Shown here in pieces: positions 22,223 through 36,230 of a DNA stretch of 64,000 nucleotides. The stretch is taken from NCBI RefSeq assembly GCF_034140825.1, contig NC_089035.1:38874001-38938000 (forward strand). The letters run 5' to 3'. This DNA is from Oryza sativa Japonica Group. Lineage: Eukaryota > Streptophyta > Magnoliopsida > Poales > Poaceae. The first letter of the stretch is position 1. Every line of letters starts with the position of its first letter. The position numbers and the translations under genes were made by a program. The notes under the pieces were generated by a model. The model saw nothing but the letters and a program-made list of their open reading frames with translations, had not been told where the DNA came from and did not search any database.

Positions 22223-25200
22223 TAGAAAGTAAGGAACATTTGGTACTTCTAGTTACTTTTGACATGCTGTTATTTTTTTATTATAAAAACATTAACTACT
22301 TAGTATCCGTACTACCGTATAAATAAAAGTAAATTTATTTCAAGGCAAAGGGAGAATCTTCTATGGGTCTATGACGTGTATTATTTAGCCTCTTGTTTTT
22401 TGCTTGATGGCTTATGAAGGGTAGCTAAAATAGGTTATCTATAAATTATTCTTTTTTATTCATTCATTCTATTAAAACTTATTGGGATAGTAGTAAAGGA
22501 GTATGTTATTTGTGCATGTGGTAAGTAATAGATTTATTTGTGGATTGACATTCAATTGAAATTTACATAAAATTTTCCAATATTAGAATTTGTGGTATGT
22601 TTATTTCAAGTTCGTAATATGAGTAATATTTGGCTAGTGATATTATGGTCATTTAAAGAGTGGAATCAATATTTCATCTTTCAAAAAAAAAGGTATAAAT
22701 ACAGAGATATGTAATTAATGCATGTGACTATGACCTCATGAATGAGCAGAAAGTAAAAGAGAAATAGTATGCTTGAGATGAATTTTCCAAATGTAGTGTT
22801 TAGTAGTTTCCATATGATGGTGAGATTAATAATATTAATATCCACACCAACAAAAATCTAGAACATGAGGTCTAGTACCAAATAGTCAAAAGTCATTATC
22901 GGAATATGAAAAATGTGTAATTATCATCGACTTCCTTATCCGTTGGAAAATGACGTTGTCTCTCCTACTTGCCAGCTTTCTTTGGATCAGATTATCCTAG
23001 AAGGAAACAAAATATAGAGGCAATCTATCATTTATTCTGATGATGTTCTATGCATGGACCAAACACGCATGCCTAAATATTTTTGCAGGTAATAGGAGGA
23101 CCATTCCACATGAGGAACTTGAGGTAGGAGTGTTCTTTTCTATCAAAGACGATGTGGACCAGTGAAAGCGTTGCAAACTTTAAGCTAAACTAGAATTTTC
23201 TCCAATGATATGTTGTCAATTTCACTTACTAGTAATATCGTCTCTAGTATCTAATTTTGTTCGCTGGCATCGGTTGGATGGAGCTTTGGTGAATGCTGTA
23301 AACTTACTATTTCTTTTCTATCTTTGATTTTTTTTAAAAAAAAAACAAAGCAAAGCTCCTTCTTCCATTTCAAATATGTAATTTTGCAGGTCAACTCCCC
23401 CAAGTGCTTATTTGCAATATATGTCAAATTTTCTCAAATAGTCTTGATGATATTTCACATTGACTATTGAGTACTCAGTCTTACAGATAGCCACAAAACG
23501 TTGAATGGAGATGCTTGCTTACACAGGATCCTATCCATTTGGTGTGGAGTACGTTTTGGCATTTTCGGCTTCACCGCGTCCCTACCAAACCAAACCAAAG
23601 CAGCTGATCATTTCACAGCTTGACCGTTGAAAACTATGGAAAAGTTTATTTTAAGTGCGCATAAACCATAGTGGAGAAAATAACCTAATAGAAATAGACA
23701 AGTAGCTGTACAAATTAGTGGGTCCATGAATGTTAATTTCTACGAAATTGCCGTCGCCTTCTTGTTGAAGGCTTGATCTACCGTATTGTCTTGGTCTAAA
23801 AGGTTTGATCCAACAGAAACTTCTACAGGTATCAGCTTACCGTACTTGATGTTGCAAAGCTATCATCCACTTTTTCCGTAATCCTAAACCCTTACCTTTT
23901 CTGGTCATCTTAAGTGCTAATCCAAAGTAATTTTTCTGGTCATCTAGTAATCCGTAATATAAGCTCATACAATTCTAACTTAATTAACGCATGCTTCACA
24001 TATCATCATCTGAACATATCAGCATATCATTACCAGTTCATCAAAGTCACCACCGGCCCATGCCTGACTTTTTGACCGGGATTAATTTATCACCACGTTT
24101 ATTTGTTTGTGATCCACAGTTCCGAAATGCTGGAGGTACATACTTAGGATAAGATTGTTTTTACCTGCTTTGGATAATTATTCATGTAAAAATAAACTCT
24201 CAGATTAATTAAGGTCCTTAAGCTCCAACTAATCCGTGTTCATTTTCTCAGGTAGTCACTCTCTCCCCCCAGTGTAAAAGGCGGTTTTTTTCTTGGGATT
24301 CCCGTGGGCTGAAGAAGCCAGCAAAACCATTTCTCTGTCAATCCTGCGTGCAATGCTTTCCAGCAAACTTAAAAAAGCTTTTTTTTAGGCGATTAAATAA
24401 GGGTAAATAAAGTACGTGTGCTGCTAACAAATGTCATGCAAGATTGGATTAGATTAGGCACGCCTGGAGGTGTCGTTTCGTGCTGGGCCTTTTGACTCCT
24501 TGCCCTCCTATAGTCCTATTTGCTTGCAGCTGGTAGTCCACTAGAGTAGTGAGATATTTTTTTCATGGCCAAGCAAGCAATGTTGTTGTCGTGTGATCAT
24601 GTTAGTCAAATTGCAGACGTGTGCATACATGCAACATATCACCAATCATTCAGAAACTTTAAGTTCTACTCTCTCTCTATTCCAGTTTAATCATCCTCTA
24701 AATAAATAATACCAAAACTAAGGACACTAAAATGTATATCATTCTTAAATTAATCCTCATCGGTTAAGGTGCTTTTACTACAGTACTATAGTATTTTTTT
24801 TCCTTTTTCTTTTACTTCATCAAAACATCTCTGTTTTCGCCTTGCAGCCTTGAGAGTTTTTGAGTCCCTGATTTGTTCTGCTTGTTGCTGGTGACTGCTG
24901 AGCAATTTGGTGCAATACACTGAATCTGATATCCGACATTGAATCCAGAAAGCATGCGTGCAACTTGCTCTGGCTGGCTAGGCATGGGCGTCTGTGTTAT
25001 CCGTGCCCGGTTTGCGATCTGTGTGTGTCCCTCTGCATGCGACGAAACGGCACGCATGTTGGTTTGCATCTATCAGACATTCAGACATAGAGGAGAATCT
25101 TTCGTACAAGAATGGTGGTGCCCATGCGTGCGACCGTGCGGAAGCTGCAACAGCCCGTGACACACGCACACCCCCACGCCTCGTCGACGACAGCATCTCA

Positions 25201-25586
25201 GTATTGGAATCGTACAGTAAAACAATCTTAATACATACAAGTGGCAGCCAATCTGATAATACACTAAACCTTTTTTTGATCTTTGTTACTACTGTAACAA
25301 GGAGCAGAGGTCATCTTCTCCTTACCGTGCCGGCCCATAAAATTTATGGCCTGGGCCTGGAAAGACCATGGCAGGTGTTGGGCTGGTGTCGCTTGCAATG
25401 GGCCCGAAACGAACGTGAGCCCATTGGGCTGGCACCGATCGAGAGCTTCGCGATCCATCGACTGCACAGCAGGCCGGTGTCCAGTTCCCGTGCGATCTCC
25501 TCAATCCGGCCCGTTCCCGATGCCCATGGCCGTCTGCTGCTTCTGCCTCCGTGAGGCCTCTAATCACGAATGGAAGTAGATCATGA
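22223..25586. other. Intergenic stretch of 3.4 kb, no gene seen
   Basis: Mostly AT-rich and non-coding. Open frames at 24812-25594 on both strands overlap each other and carry no domain. The last 280 bases are GC-rich with many GGCCCA/GGGCC motifs and a near-palindrome at 25334-25354 (GGCCCATAAA-TTTATGGCC), which resembles a plant promoter. The adjacent MULE at 25596 may have separated it from a former gene. Confidence 0.5.
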
Positions 25587-25900
25587 TCATGCATAGGAAT
25601 AAGTTCACTTGATGACCCTCAAAAGTGATCGGAATCTAATCCATGACCCTAAATCGCAAAACCGGATATCTCGACCCTCAAACTATTAAAACCGGTGCAA
25701 TTTTACTCCCTTGGCGGTTTTGGAGTGCGGTTTCGCTGACGTGGCGGTATTGACCTAATCTGTGTGCTGACGTGGCGCTTACATGGCATTTCAATTAAAA
25801 AGATACACGTGGATAGGAAGGATAGCTATACTAATTTGGTATACTCAAAATACACCTTTGGTACAAAATTGACAATCTCACAAGGATGAAATATCAGTAA

Positions 25901-26499
<599 letters not shown>

Positions 26500-26625
26500 G
26501 AGAAAGAAAGAGAGTAGTAAGAATTCTCTTATCCCCATTTGGAAGGATACCATCCTTATAACTATCCATGACTGTTTTTGTCTCTAGCATGACCACTTGA
26601 TAAAATGTGGAGGAAAGTAGGGGAA

Positions 26626-26748
26626 ATGGCCGATACTACTGGAAGAATTCCTCTTTGGCTGATAGGTACTGTAACCGGTATTGCTGTGATTGGTTTAATA
26701 GGTGTTTTCTTTTACGGTTCATATTCTGGATTGGGTTCATCTCTATAG
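26626..26748 (+). CDS. psbJ: Plastid-derived psbJ copy (photosystem II subunit J), frame intact
   Basis: A 40-aa protein starting [18 protein letters not shown] and ending YSGLGSSL, with one membrane helix. It is the last gene of the psbEFLJ operon. The following kilobase (26749-27748) is the AT-rich plastid petA-psbJ spacer and holds no gene. Nuclear copy, presumably silent. Confidence 0.92.
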   Translation: MADTTGRIPLWLIGTVTGIAVIGLIGVFFYGSYSGLGSSL

Positions 26749-27748
26749 TAATTGGAGGGACCAGGTTGTAAACATGAAAAAATAGGAACTTAGCGGGTCC
26801 TTACCCCCTTTTATCTGATTAGAGCGGAAAGGACCCGCGGAATTCTTACTCTTATAACCCGACTTTTTTAATCTATTCCATAACCTACAAACGGGTTTCC
26901 TATTTTGATTTGTAAAAATAACAAAGAGAAAGCCTTTGCTCTGATGGTCAGAATCCCTCTATTTATTCGTTTTGTTTGTTAATTTTGTTTGTTAATAATG
27001 TTAGTGAAGTAATCCATCAGTTGATTTATAACCCCCTCGCCAATGAAATTAATTCACTTTTATGAAGCGAGGAGAAAGAAAGGATCAATCGAGGATCCAA
27101 TATTTTATTCCCCGGAGGAAGTCTCTTGTAAATCATTGATTTAATTTAGAGTAATAAACTAATAAAACCTTAATTAAAACTACTCAACTAGCCTAAAAAT
27201 AAAAAACAGCCTTCAATGGAAGAGTATCCGTTTTTTTTGCAAAATTTCTGTAAGTTCTAAATTGAACTTAATTGAACAAGTCAAGCAATTCTATTTGGTC
27301 ACAAAAAATTTGTCCCACGCCATATTTTCTTTCCCTCTTTTTGTCCACTACATCGCCTGAACCTAAGCAAAAGAGGTTCAAGAGACAGACCCAAATAAAG
27401 AAGAAATAGTAATCTTTGCCGAATAGGAAGAAAAAAGATTCATATTTCGATACAAGAAGAATCGACACAAGAAAAAGGCAAAAAAGCCTTTTTCTTGTGC
27501 CCAATAGAGGATTAAGAAGACCAGCAATCCCTCCTAAAAGGATTTGTTCCTTTTATTGTTCTCGCCCTTGCCTTGCATTCTCCTCGTTTTGCATGAGATG
27601 ATAGAAATAAGGAATTGCAGACAAGACATCTCGCAAACAAAAAATAGTCTAAACAAAAAAAAGATTTCCAAAATGGATCATAGAGAATTCTAGCAATCGC
27701 CAATAAATCGCGGCTTTTTACCAACTTGATGGTAAGAAATCCCGGGAC

Positions 27749-28717
<969 letters not shown>

Positions 28718-28940
28718 TCACAGATCCCGGAATTTCTACAATAAATTAGATAGGTAGCTAAGCTAATCTAGTTCCCTATACACGAATCTGTTGTCATTCT
28801 ACTGCAACAGTTGTACTGGAATGATGAATACCTTGAGCAGGTAGAAATAGAAAAAAAGAATTTTGCTAAAATGGAAAAAGGCTTTCTTTCTAAAGGAAAA
28901 AGGATGCTAATTTTGATTAATATCAGGAGATCAAATGAGT

Positions 28941-29444
<504 letters not shown>

Positions 29445-29929
29445 CTATTCTCTCCCTCTCCCCTACAGCCGTTCGCGGGGAGCGAGCGGAGGCGGGCGGG
29501 GGCTGAAGCAGCGGCGGACGGCGGGAGCTGAAGCGGCGGCGGCGGAGGTAGGTTGGAGTCCATGTCGTGCCGCTGCCACCACCACCCGCACCACCCGACG
29601 GCCGGCATCGAGATGTCGTCGGCGGCCGAGCTCCCCTCTGCGGGTGTCGCGGCGGCTGGCGGAGACTGCGGCGAGCGGCGGCGGCTGCACGGAGTCCCGA
29701 GCGGCGGAGGCGCAGGTGTGGAGCGGCGGCCTGCGAGCGGCGCGACGGAGACGCGGGTGTGGCGGCGGCGACCTGCAGGTCGAGCAGGGCGCGGCCGAGC
29801 TCGCCGTACCCCGCCGCGTGTGCCTCCCGCCGCCGCCGCTGTGGTCTCCTCCATCTTCGCCGTGGTGGAGCTCAGCCCGGGCACCGCCGCCGCCCGCAGG
29901 CGATCAGCTACACCGTCCGCTCCGACCGC

Positions 29930-30210
29930 CTCGACGCGCTCGCGCTGCTCCTCCTTCTCGCAGCAGATATACCCCATGGTGAACGAAGACGCGCAGTACG
30001 GCGACGAGCTCCGGGCCGTGTGCCCGCCGGATGCGGAGGAGACGGCGTGGGTGCACCTGGACCACGGCACGCCGGGGGAGCTCGACAGCCAGTGCTACGT
30101 ACAGGAACGTGCTCGCCGGGAAGGTGCTGGCTATTCAACTCGGATCACTGGGCACTGATCAGCGAAGCGGCGACGAGGCAGATGGTCGAGGACAACGCGG
30201 TGAACCAGTC
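29930..30210 (+). pseudogene. Captured class III peroxidase gene fragment
   Basis: Translated pieces match the C-terminal half of secretory plant peroxidases: SRCSSFSQQIYP, YGDELRAVCPP, ETAWVHLDHGTPGELDSQCY, NVLAGKVL, then NSDHWALISEAATRQMVEDN. The pieces lie in different frames (at least two shifts), and the heme-binding N-terminal half is absent. It lies in the GC-rich core of the 5.6-kb MULE, as expected for Pack-MULE gene capture. Neighbouring GC-rich sequence to about 30850 has open frames on both strands that I cannot assign. Confidence 0.7.
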
Positions 30211-31402
30211 AGCCCTTTGCTTGTTGGCTTGCCGCTTGATGTTAGTACACACATGCACTGCCTGTTGCTACCGCTTGTGCTTGCTAGCCGCAGTCCAGCC
30301 AGTCCTCATCTGTCGCCCCTTGCCGATTGCCTCGGCAACCAGCAGGAGAATGCTCAACGCAGATGCCTCCCAACTCGCGTGTGGTTGCGTCGTTGTCGGC
30401 TGGCTCAGCACGCCGACCGCGTCCATCGGCGGCGGCGGCGCCTCCCCCGCCCGCGCCGCTCCTCCCGCCTTCAACGCCGCCGCCGTCGCAAGTGCAGGAG
30501 AAGCCGCCGCCGGATGCTGCCATCTTCGAGGGGATGCCGACGCGAGTCGCGGTGGCGAGACGCAAGCGGCCCTTACGCGTTCGTGGGCGCGGCGGGAGAA
30601 CGGCGGAGGCGGGTGCGTCGTGGCCGGCAGAGAGGGCGTGGAGCACAGTGGTGGATAGTGCAGTCACGAGGCCGAGGGTGGCGAGGACACGGCCATTCTC
30701 GTGGCCCGTTTTCTTCCTTCCGACGGCCAACCTTCCACGGCGGGCTCGATCTCCGCCGCCGCCGCCGCTCCGGCCCTCGCCCGCATGCCGCCGTCACCGC
30801 TCCAGTGCCACTCCCAGGACTCCGCCGCCGCTGGCCACCGTCCCACACTCGCGGAGAGAAAGAGAGAGGGGAGAATATGATTTATGTGAGCCCCACATGA
30901 CAGTGGGTCCCACCCATACTTTTGGTGAATGACAAATGGGTCCCACGTATATATTTTTATTTCTAATGCCACCTAAGCGCCATGTCAACGCCACGTGGAC
31001 AGAAGACCGAGTCAATACTGCCACGTAAGCACCACATCAACACCACGTGGACAGAAGACCGAGCCAATACTGCCACATAAGCGTCACGTCAGCGAAACCG
31101 CCCTCCAAAACCACCAAGGGAGTCAAATTGCACCGTTTTTAAGAGTTGGGGGTCGAGATATCCGGTTTTGTGGTTTAGGGTCACAGATTAGATTTCGATC
31201 ACTTTTAAGGGTCACAAAGTAAACTTATTCCTCATGCATATACTCTTCAGAGATTTTGATCCAAAAGAAACATATGATCCATGACACCATCCATCCACAA
31301 ACACAGAAGCAGTTTTCCCCAGTCCATCGTAAGCAATCCTGGGGTTTTAATTTACATCTTCCTCAAATCCGAGCTGTTCTAGTTTCTACAAGAGGGAGCT
31401 TG

Positions 31403-33996
31403 CTAGTAGGCATGGTTGGAGAGGATGGCCCTCCCATGGCGGTGCGGGTGGTGAGCGCAGGCGCAGTGGACGGAGGTGAGGCTGAGGCATCCGCTGATGA
31501 TGAGGGAGTGCCGCTCCGGGCACGTGTGGAGCGCCGGGAAGGAGTCGCACACCGCCTGGACCGCCGGCGGCGTCAGCGCCGTGCACTGGCTGATGTTCAG
31601 GCTGGCCAGCCCGTCGGCGCCGGCGCCGGCGTTCTTCCTCGCCGCCGCGTCCCAGCTCCGGCCTTTGCTCCTCACCCGCCGGCTGTTCGCCGCCAGCGAG
31701 TACATTGCCCGGTCGGTGATGTTCTGGCAGTAGTAGAGCCCCAGCGACCGCAGGTGAGGGCAGCCATTGGCAAGAGCGACCACGCTCTCATCTGCAGATC
31801 AAGAAATTGATCAGATACCATTTTGTCAGGCTTCGTACAGTTTAGAGTAAATCAGCATGTCAAAGCAAATGTTATTCAAAATTCAAACTGAACAATTTTA
31901 ACATTCTGTGACCCTACCAAAATTTTGGTAACTTTAATAGTAAACATGCTAGTTTAGATTGAAGCCAAACAATTAGTAGTGCCCACGCTCACTTTGGCTA
32001 CATTCTATAATCTTCTTCACTCTCATACTAAATTTTAGCTTTATATTGGTATTAAACCAAACATAGATTAGCTAACTTTGCCCTACCAAAAAATTGATAG
32101 TGCCAAAATTTACCTAGATTTTGGTACTACCAATTAATTGGTAGTGTAGAGAACCAAATAGGCCCTCTGATCAAGGAAAAAAAAACATCGGAGATTACCT
32201 GTTATCAGAACACAGCCACACAAGTCCAGAGCCCGAAGTTCAGGGCACCCTGATGCCAAGCTGGTCACTCCCTTGTCAGTTACACTATCACACCAGCCTA
32301 GGTTCAAAGACTGAAGCTGACCACAGTTACAGGCGATGGCCTGCATCAAGGTTATAAAGATCAGAAAGAATTCGATGGAGAGCAATGGCGCAACTACTTT
32401 GGTACCTGCAATGCTCTGTCGGAAACTGCCCTCACACACCCGCACAGATTCAGGCATTTCAGGTTCTTGCACTGGCTACTGAGATAGGCCAAAGCAGCAT
32501 CGCTGAAATTGGAACATCCACTGATGTTGAGCCTTGTAAGATGGGGGCATCCATGTGCCAGAGCATACAACGATCGGTCGCTAAGCCTAAAGCTTCTGCT
32601 AAGATCCAACTCGCGTAAATCATGACAGTTATTTGCTACAGCCTCCACTGCACTGTCCTCGAGCTGAGGTTTGATTTGCCGTAAAGAAAGAACTTGCAGC
32701 TTCGTAAATTTCTGAGCAAGTGACATCACTAAGTCATTCATGTGAGCCTGGCACCTGAAAACAACACTCTCCATGGTTAACCAACAGCCTTATTGTCCAC
32801 AGATGCAATCAAAATTTTGTTCAGAATGACGAGGTTTTGCAGTCACTAAACAATATGTCTGAATAAAGCATACTCCTAAACCATATTGCCAATACAAAGT
32901 TATCTGATCATGCTTCTTAAACTCTCGTATGACTGTCTTAGTATCAAAAGTTTCAATCAAACAAGCATTTGCACCACCTTGCAAAAAACTAGTAACACAA
33001 CAAATGATGTTTATGACTCAATGTGACCACAAACAATACTCTTCTCAATTGGTGGCGCGAGCAAACAGATGAGGCAGAAAAGTTGCAACAGAAAGGACTA
33101 CGTTCAGTTTTCTTGACCACGCTTTGGGAGATTTGGACGGAAAGAAACAATCGCATTTTCAGAGGGAAGGAGTCTACACCATCAGCTCTTGCTGGCAAGA
33201 TCATAGATGAGCTTTATTTGTGGGAAATGGTAGGTGCCAAGGGAGTGAAGTGTATTATGTTAAGAGATTAGGCTTTTGTTTTTTCTCAGGAGTGCAGGCA
33301 GGAAGAGTTCCTTCACGAATGCCTCTCCTCTTCTGTTCTGTACAGTTTTTGTGTTCTCTAACTTCTTCTATAATATAAAACCAGTTCGCTGGGTTCTTTC
33401 AAAAAAGATGTTTATGACTCAATAGAAAACATTGGAACAAGCCAGTCAGAATATTTTTGTCAGACATCATAAGTGGCAAACAGGCAAGTTTCTATAAACA
33501 CTACAAAATTAAAATCCGGAGTTTCTTTAGCTATAAAAGCATCCAATTTAAAAGTTACATAACTATTTTGTGGATATTATCACATAACAATTCTTCTATG
33601 TCTGTAATATTCAACATGTCAATACTATGTGAGCCATCTACCCATAAAAGGTCAGATAGAGACGACACGAAGAATCTAAATGTTTCGTGAGAATCATATT
33701 CAGGAATGGGAGGAGAAGGCAAATTGCCAAACTCACCACGAAAGAGAAAGATTCGTGACTCCCCATTCTAATGTATCACGCCAACCGGTGCAAACACCAG
33801 AGCCCACGATTACCATCCTGTCGTCTCCAGCCATCGATAATATCCGCAGGAGCAGCTCCATGGGAAGGTCCTTCCAACCTAACAAGGTAGTCCCTGTGCC
33901 CTCATGATGTGCCTGTCCACTCTCACCCTCTCCAGAAACCATGAGTGCGTTGAACGAATTGTCCAATTCACCACTCATCAGCTGCTCACCGTCCAT
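31403..33996 (-). CDS. F-box/LRR protein, SKP2A/SKP2B-like
   Basis: SKP2-type F-box proteins are substrate receptors of SCF ubiquitin ligases; Arabidopsis SKP2A targets cell-cycle regulators and responds to auxin. Four coding exons on minus (33996-33737, 32754-32406, 32340-32199, 31791-31403) give 379 aa with in-frame junctions. The F-box is WKDLPMELLLRILSMAGDDR (about residues 40-60). Leucine-rich repeats of the CC type follow: LDLSRSFRLSDRSLYALAHG, LNLGWCDSVTDKGVTSLASG, LDLCGCVLIT and LGLYYCQNITDRAMYSLA. The C-terminus has LNISQCTALTPPAVQAVCD and ALHTCPERHSL, as in SKP2A. The ATG at 33996 was chosen because upstream codons derive from an A-rich leader behind a splice acceptor. Intron 1 holds a LINE fragment and intron 3 a MITE. 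A MULE ends 171 bases past the stop, limiting the 3' region. Confidence 0.94.
31880..32166. mobile_element. MITE-like element in SKP2A-like intron 3
   Basis: AT-rich block with several self-complementary motifs (ACCAAAATTTTGGT, ACCAATTAATTGGT) and an end GAACCAAATAGGCCC that matches the termini of common rice MITEs. The left end is uncertain and no target duplication was fixed. It lies between exons 4 and 3 of the minus-strand gene. Confidence 0.5.
33023..33406 (+). mobile_element. 5'-truncated LINE (L1-type) in SKP2A-like intron 1, 17-bp duplication
   Basis: A 384-bp fragment of a plant LINE. The open frame 33023-33271 encodes the end of the pol protein (TTLWEIWTERNNRIFRGKES), followed by a short 3' end and an A-run. 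GATGTTTATGACTCAAT occurs on both sides (33006-33022 and 33407-33423), a 17-bp target duplication. Heavy 5' truncation plus A-tail indicates target-primed reverse transcription. It is antisense to the host gene. The intact duplication suggests a fairly recent insertion. Confidence 0.87.
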
Positions 33997-35200
33997 TCTT
34001 TTTTTTTTTTTGGATAATCTGAAGCTCCGAATACAGCTAACCTGCAAGCAACAGTGAAGTTATCAGGGACTCTGCACTGATGTCAAATCCCAATCTGAAC
34101 TTGATGCTACCAGAATATAGCAAATTAATCCCAGAAAAACTCAACAAAACAGATGGGAGCAATCATAAAGTCGTTTTGCAACTGAACAACTCAAATCTTC
34201 AAAAGAACCGAAATAGAGCTAAGAATGGAGAGATAATTCAGAAAGAGCAACCTTACTATCAACAATTCTACACCATCTAGATGAGAATATTATCATAAAA
34301 ATCTCCTAGAGAAACTTATAGGGAACACACAGAAAGGTACCTCAAAGGAGCTCCTAAAAAAGCACGTATTCTCTGCAAGTGGCAATTTGAGCAGAAACCG
34401 AACTTTTTTTTTTCCCTTTTGTATAAAAAAGGGAGCTCCTTGTAAAGGTCAGAACCGCATTAAACCCAAATGCAGATGAGACGGCAAGCAAGGAGGAGGC
34501 GAGGCGCAAGCTGCCCAGCCTTTGATTTGGCCGAAAAATTCAATCCCTTCTGTCGCTAAAACACCAGAGGCGTGGCCGGCACCGCAAATCCCAATCAACA
34601 AGAGGCAAGTAGGCAACAAAGCTAGGCTTTCAGATGATTCCGGGCCACGAGAAGCTAATCCAGGAAAATTCACCAAGAAAAAGCTCAAATCATTTGGAGG
34701 CGAGATGAATGAGCGAATGATAACGGAGTCAATCTCCAACGCAGATAACATCCGTTCAAGACTGATAGTGACCTGGTCTAAATATCTTCAAGAAAGGGAG
34801 GAAAAAGAAGAAAACAACTCCATCGCTAAGGATCGCAGTAGCTTTCGCGCACAGCCAGCCACACAAACAAAACAGCTCCTCCCGAAATGCAGAGTAAAGC
34901 TCAAAGATTCATACAGCATCCAAGAAAACTACATGGGATCCAAACCACGAGAGATGGCGATCTCCTCATCAGCATCTACCACGAATCCCAGACACAAAGG
35001 CCAAGAAATCCCGCAAAAGAATTCACCCCCATAAGACGTGAAACTTCCTTTCTTACTCACCTAGTCCTCGCTCCTCCTCCAAGAACACGCGAAGAAAGAA
35101 GAAACTCTAGATGAGGCAGTCGATAACCCGGGGGAGAATTTTGTTTTTGGTTTTTGCCGCAGTTGTGAACTGGCGGCTGGGTTGGGAGGGGAGGAGGGCT
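33997..35200 (-). promoter_or_regulatory. 5' leader, leader intron and promoter of the SKP2A-like gene
   Basis: A leader exon (33997-34041) follows an acceptor at 34042-34044. The matching donor GTGAGT is the complement of 35055-35060, so leader exon 1 starts at 35061. The leader intron is about 1.02 kb and has no gene. Sequence from 35150 to 35520 is GC-rich and promoter-like, with a TTTA run near 35471. Confidence 0.55.
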
Positions 35201-36033
35201 CGGGTTCTTGTAGGGGAGGAGGACGCCACCGGGGAGGGCAGCGACCCGAGGTGGCGCGTGGCGGGTGGGAGGAGAGGACACGTGGGCGGTGGCGTCGGGG
35301 GGCGGGGGCGGTTAGGGCCCCGGGATTTTTATCCCCGTTGATTTGCGGATGCGGGGACGGGAAAACGGGAGGAGTTCGCTGTCCGGACTCCAGGCCTGGA
35401 AGCTTTTGCCCCCGGGAAGGCTCTGGAAGGGCCGAAGGGAGGGATCGTACGCCTTGCTCTATCAGGTCACGATTTATTTATTTATTTTTTACCGGGCTTG
35501 GCCGGTAGAAGGCCCAGCAGAAATTTTGTGCTTCTGCATTGTTTTCTCCATCTTAAAATAAACGATCGGAATGGGATATGATACAACAAATTAGAATATA
35601 GGGTTAATTGGATCTATGGCTATATCCGCTAATCTGAATTTAGACATAATCCGGATTTATTGTATTAGGCGTCCCAATCTAGATTGGTTTATTTGGAATA
35701 GACGTAATGCACACTCCTGCTGTGTAAAGATTAATTTAGGTGTGTCTATATTCTATAGCACTAGTACCCAATAAAAGGAAACCTGAATAGCAAGGGCTAG
35801 AAATTTTGAAAAACGGTTAGCATGTGGATTTTTCCTCTTCTGTCTACTAGCTCATTTTCAAGCAGCGAAGCTATTCGATCAAGCTGTAAATTTTGGCATG
35901 TTCGACAGCAGTGGTAGCATCTGCAGTCGCACATTATGCATGCTGTTTATAACACTATTCTGGCTGGATACGGCGCAACCACAACCCTAACAGCCGAATA
36001 GGCCTTATGAGAAACAACTAAGCATCGGATCTT
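35201..36033. other. Intergenic stretch, promoter side of SKP2A-like gene, no gene seen
   Basis: GC-rich to about 35520, then AT-rich. Open frames in the GC-rich part overlap on both strands without domains. Nothing else could be supported. Confidence 0.5.
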
Positions 36034-36230
36034 GGGGCTTGATCAGATTATAGCCAAAATAAACCTTACCAAGTTTTGGCAATGCAAAAAATTTAGCAAT
36101 ACATTTTTGGCAAGTGATAGGATTTCTTATGTATTGACCAGATTTGGTAACGAACTAAACGTAGACATTTTTTTAGTAACTTTGCGAAAAAAATAGTAGG
36201 GTTGAAAATTGAATCAGAGTGAACATGCAC
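36034..36230. mobile_element. MITE-like block, copy shared with thioesterase intron
   Basis: The phrase AAAATAAACCTTACCAA, then TTTCTTATGYATT, then ATAGTAKRGTTGAAAAT recurs in the same order at 44575-44748. The two blocks are therefore copies of one dispersed family. Ends and target site are not resolved. Confidence 0.5.

Noticed and set aside
24994-25554. 186-codon plus-strand open frame next to the MULE
   Set aside because: It begins at TTG in a GC-shifted region with overlapping minus frames. The composition is low-complexity and no domain is visible.
32989-33204. Minus-strand ORF opposite the LINE fragment
   Set aside because: It is the antisense reading of the LINE pol end; the plus frame carries the recognisable motif.
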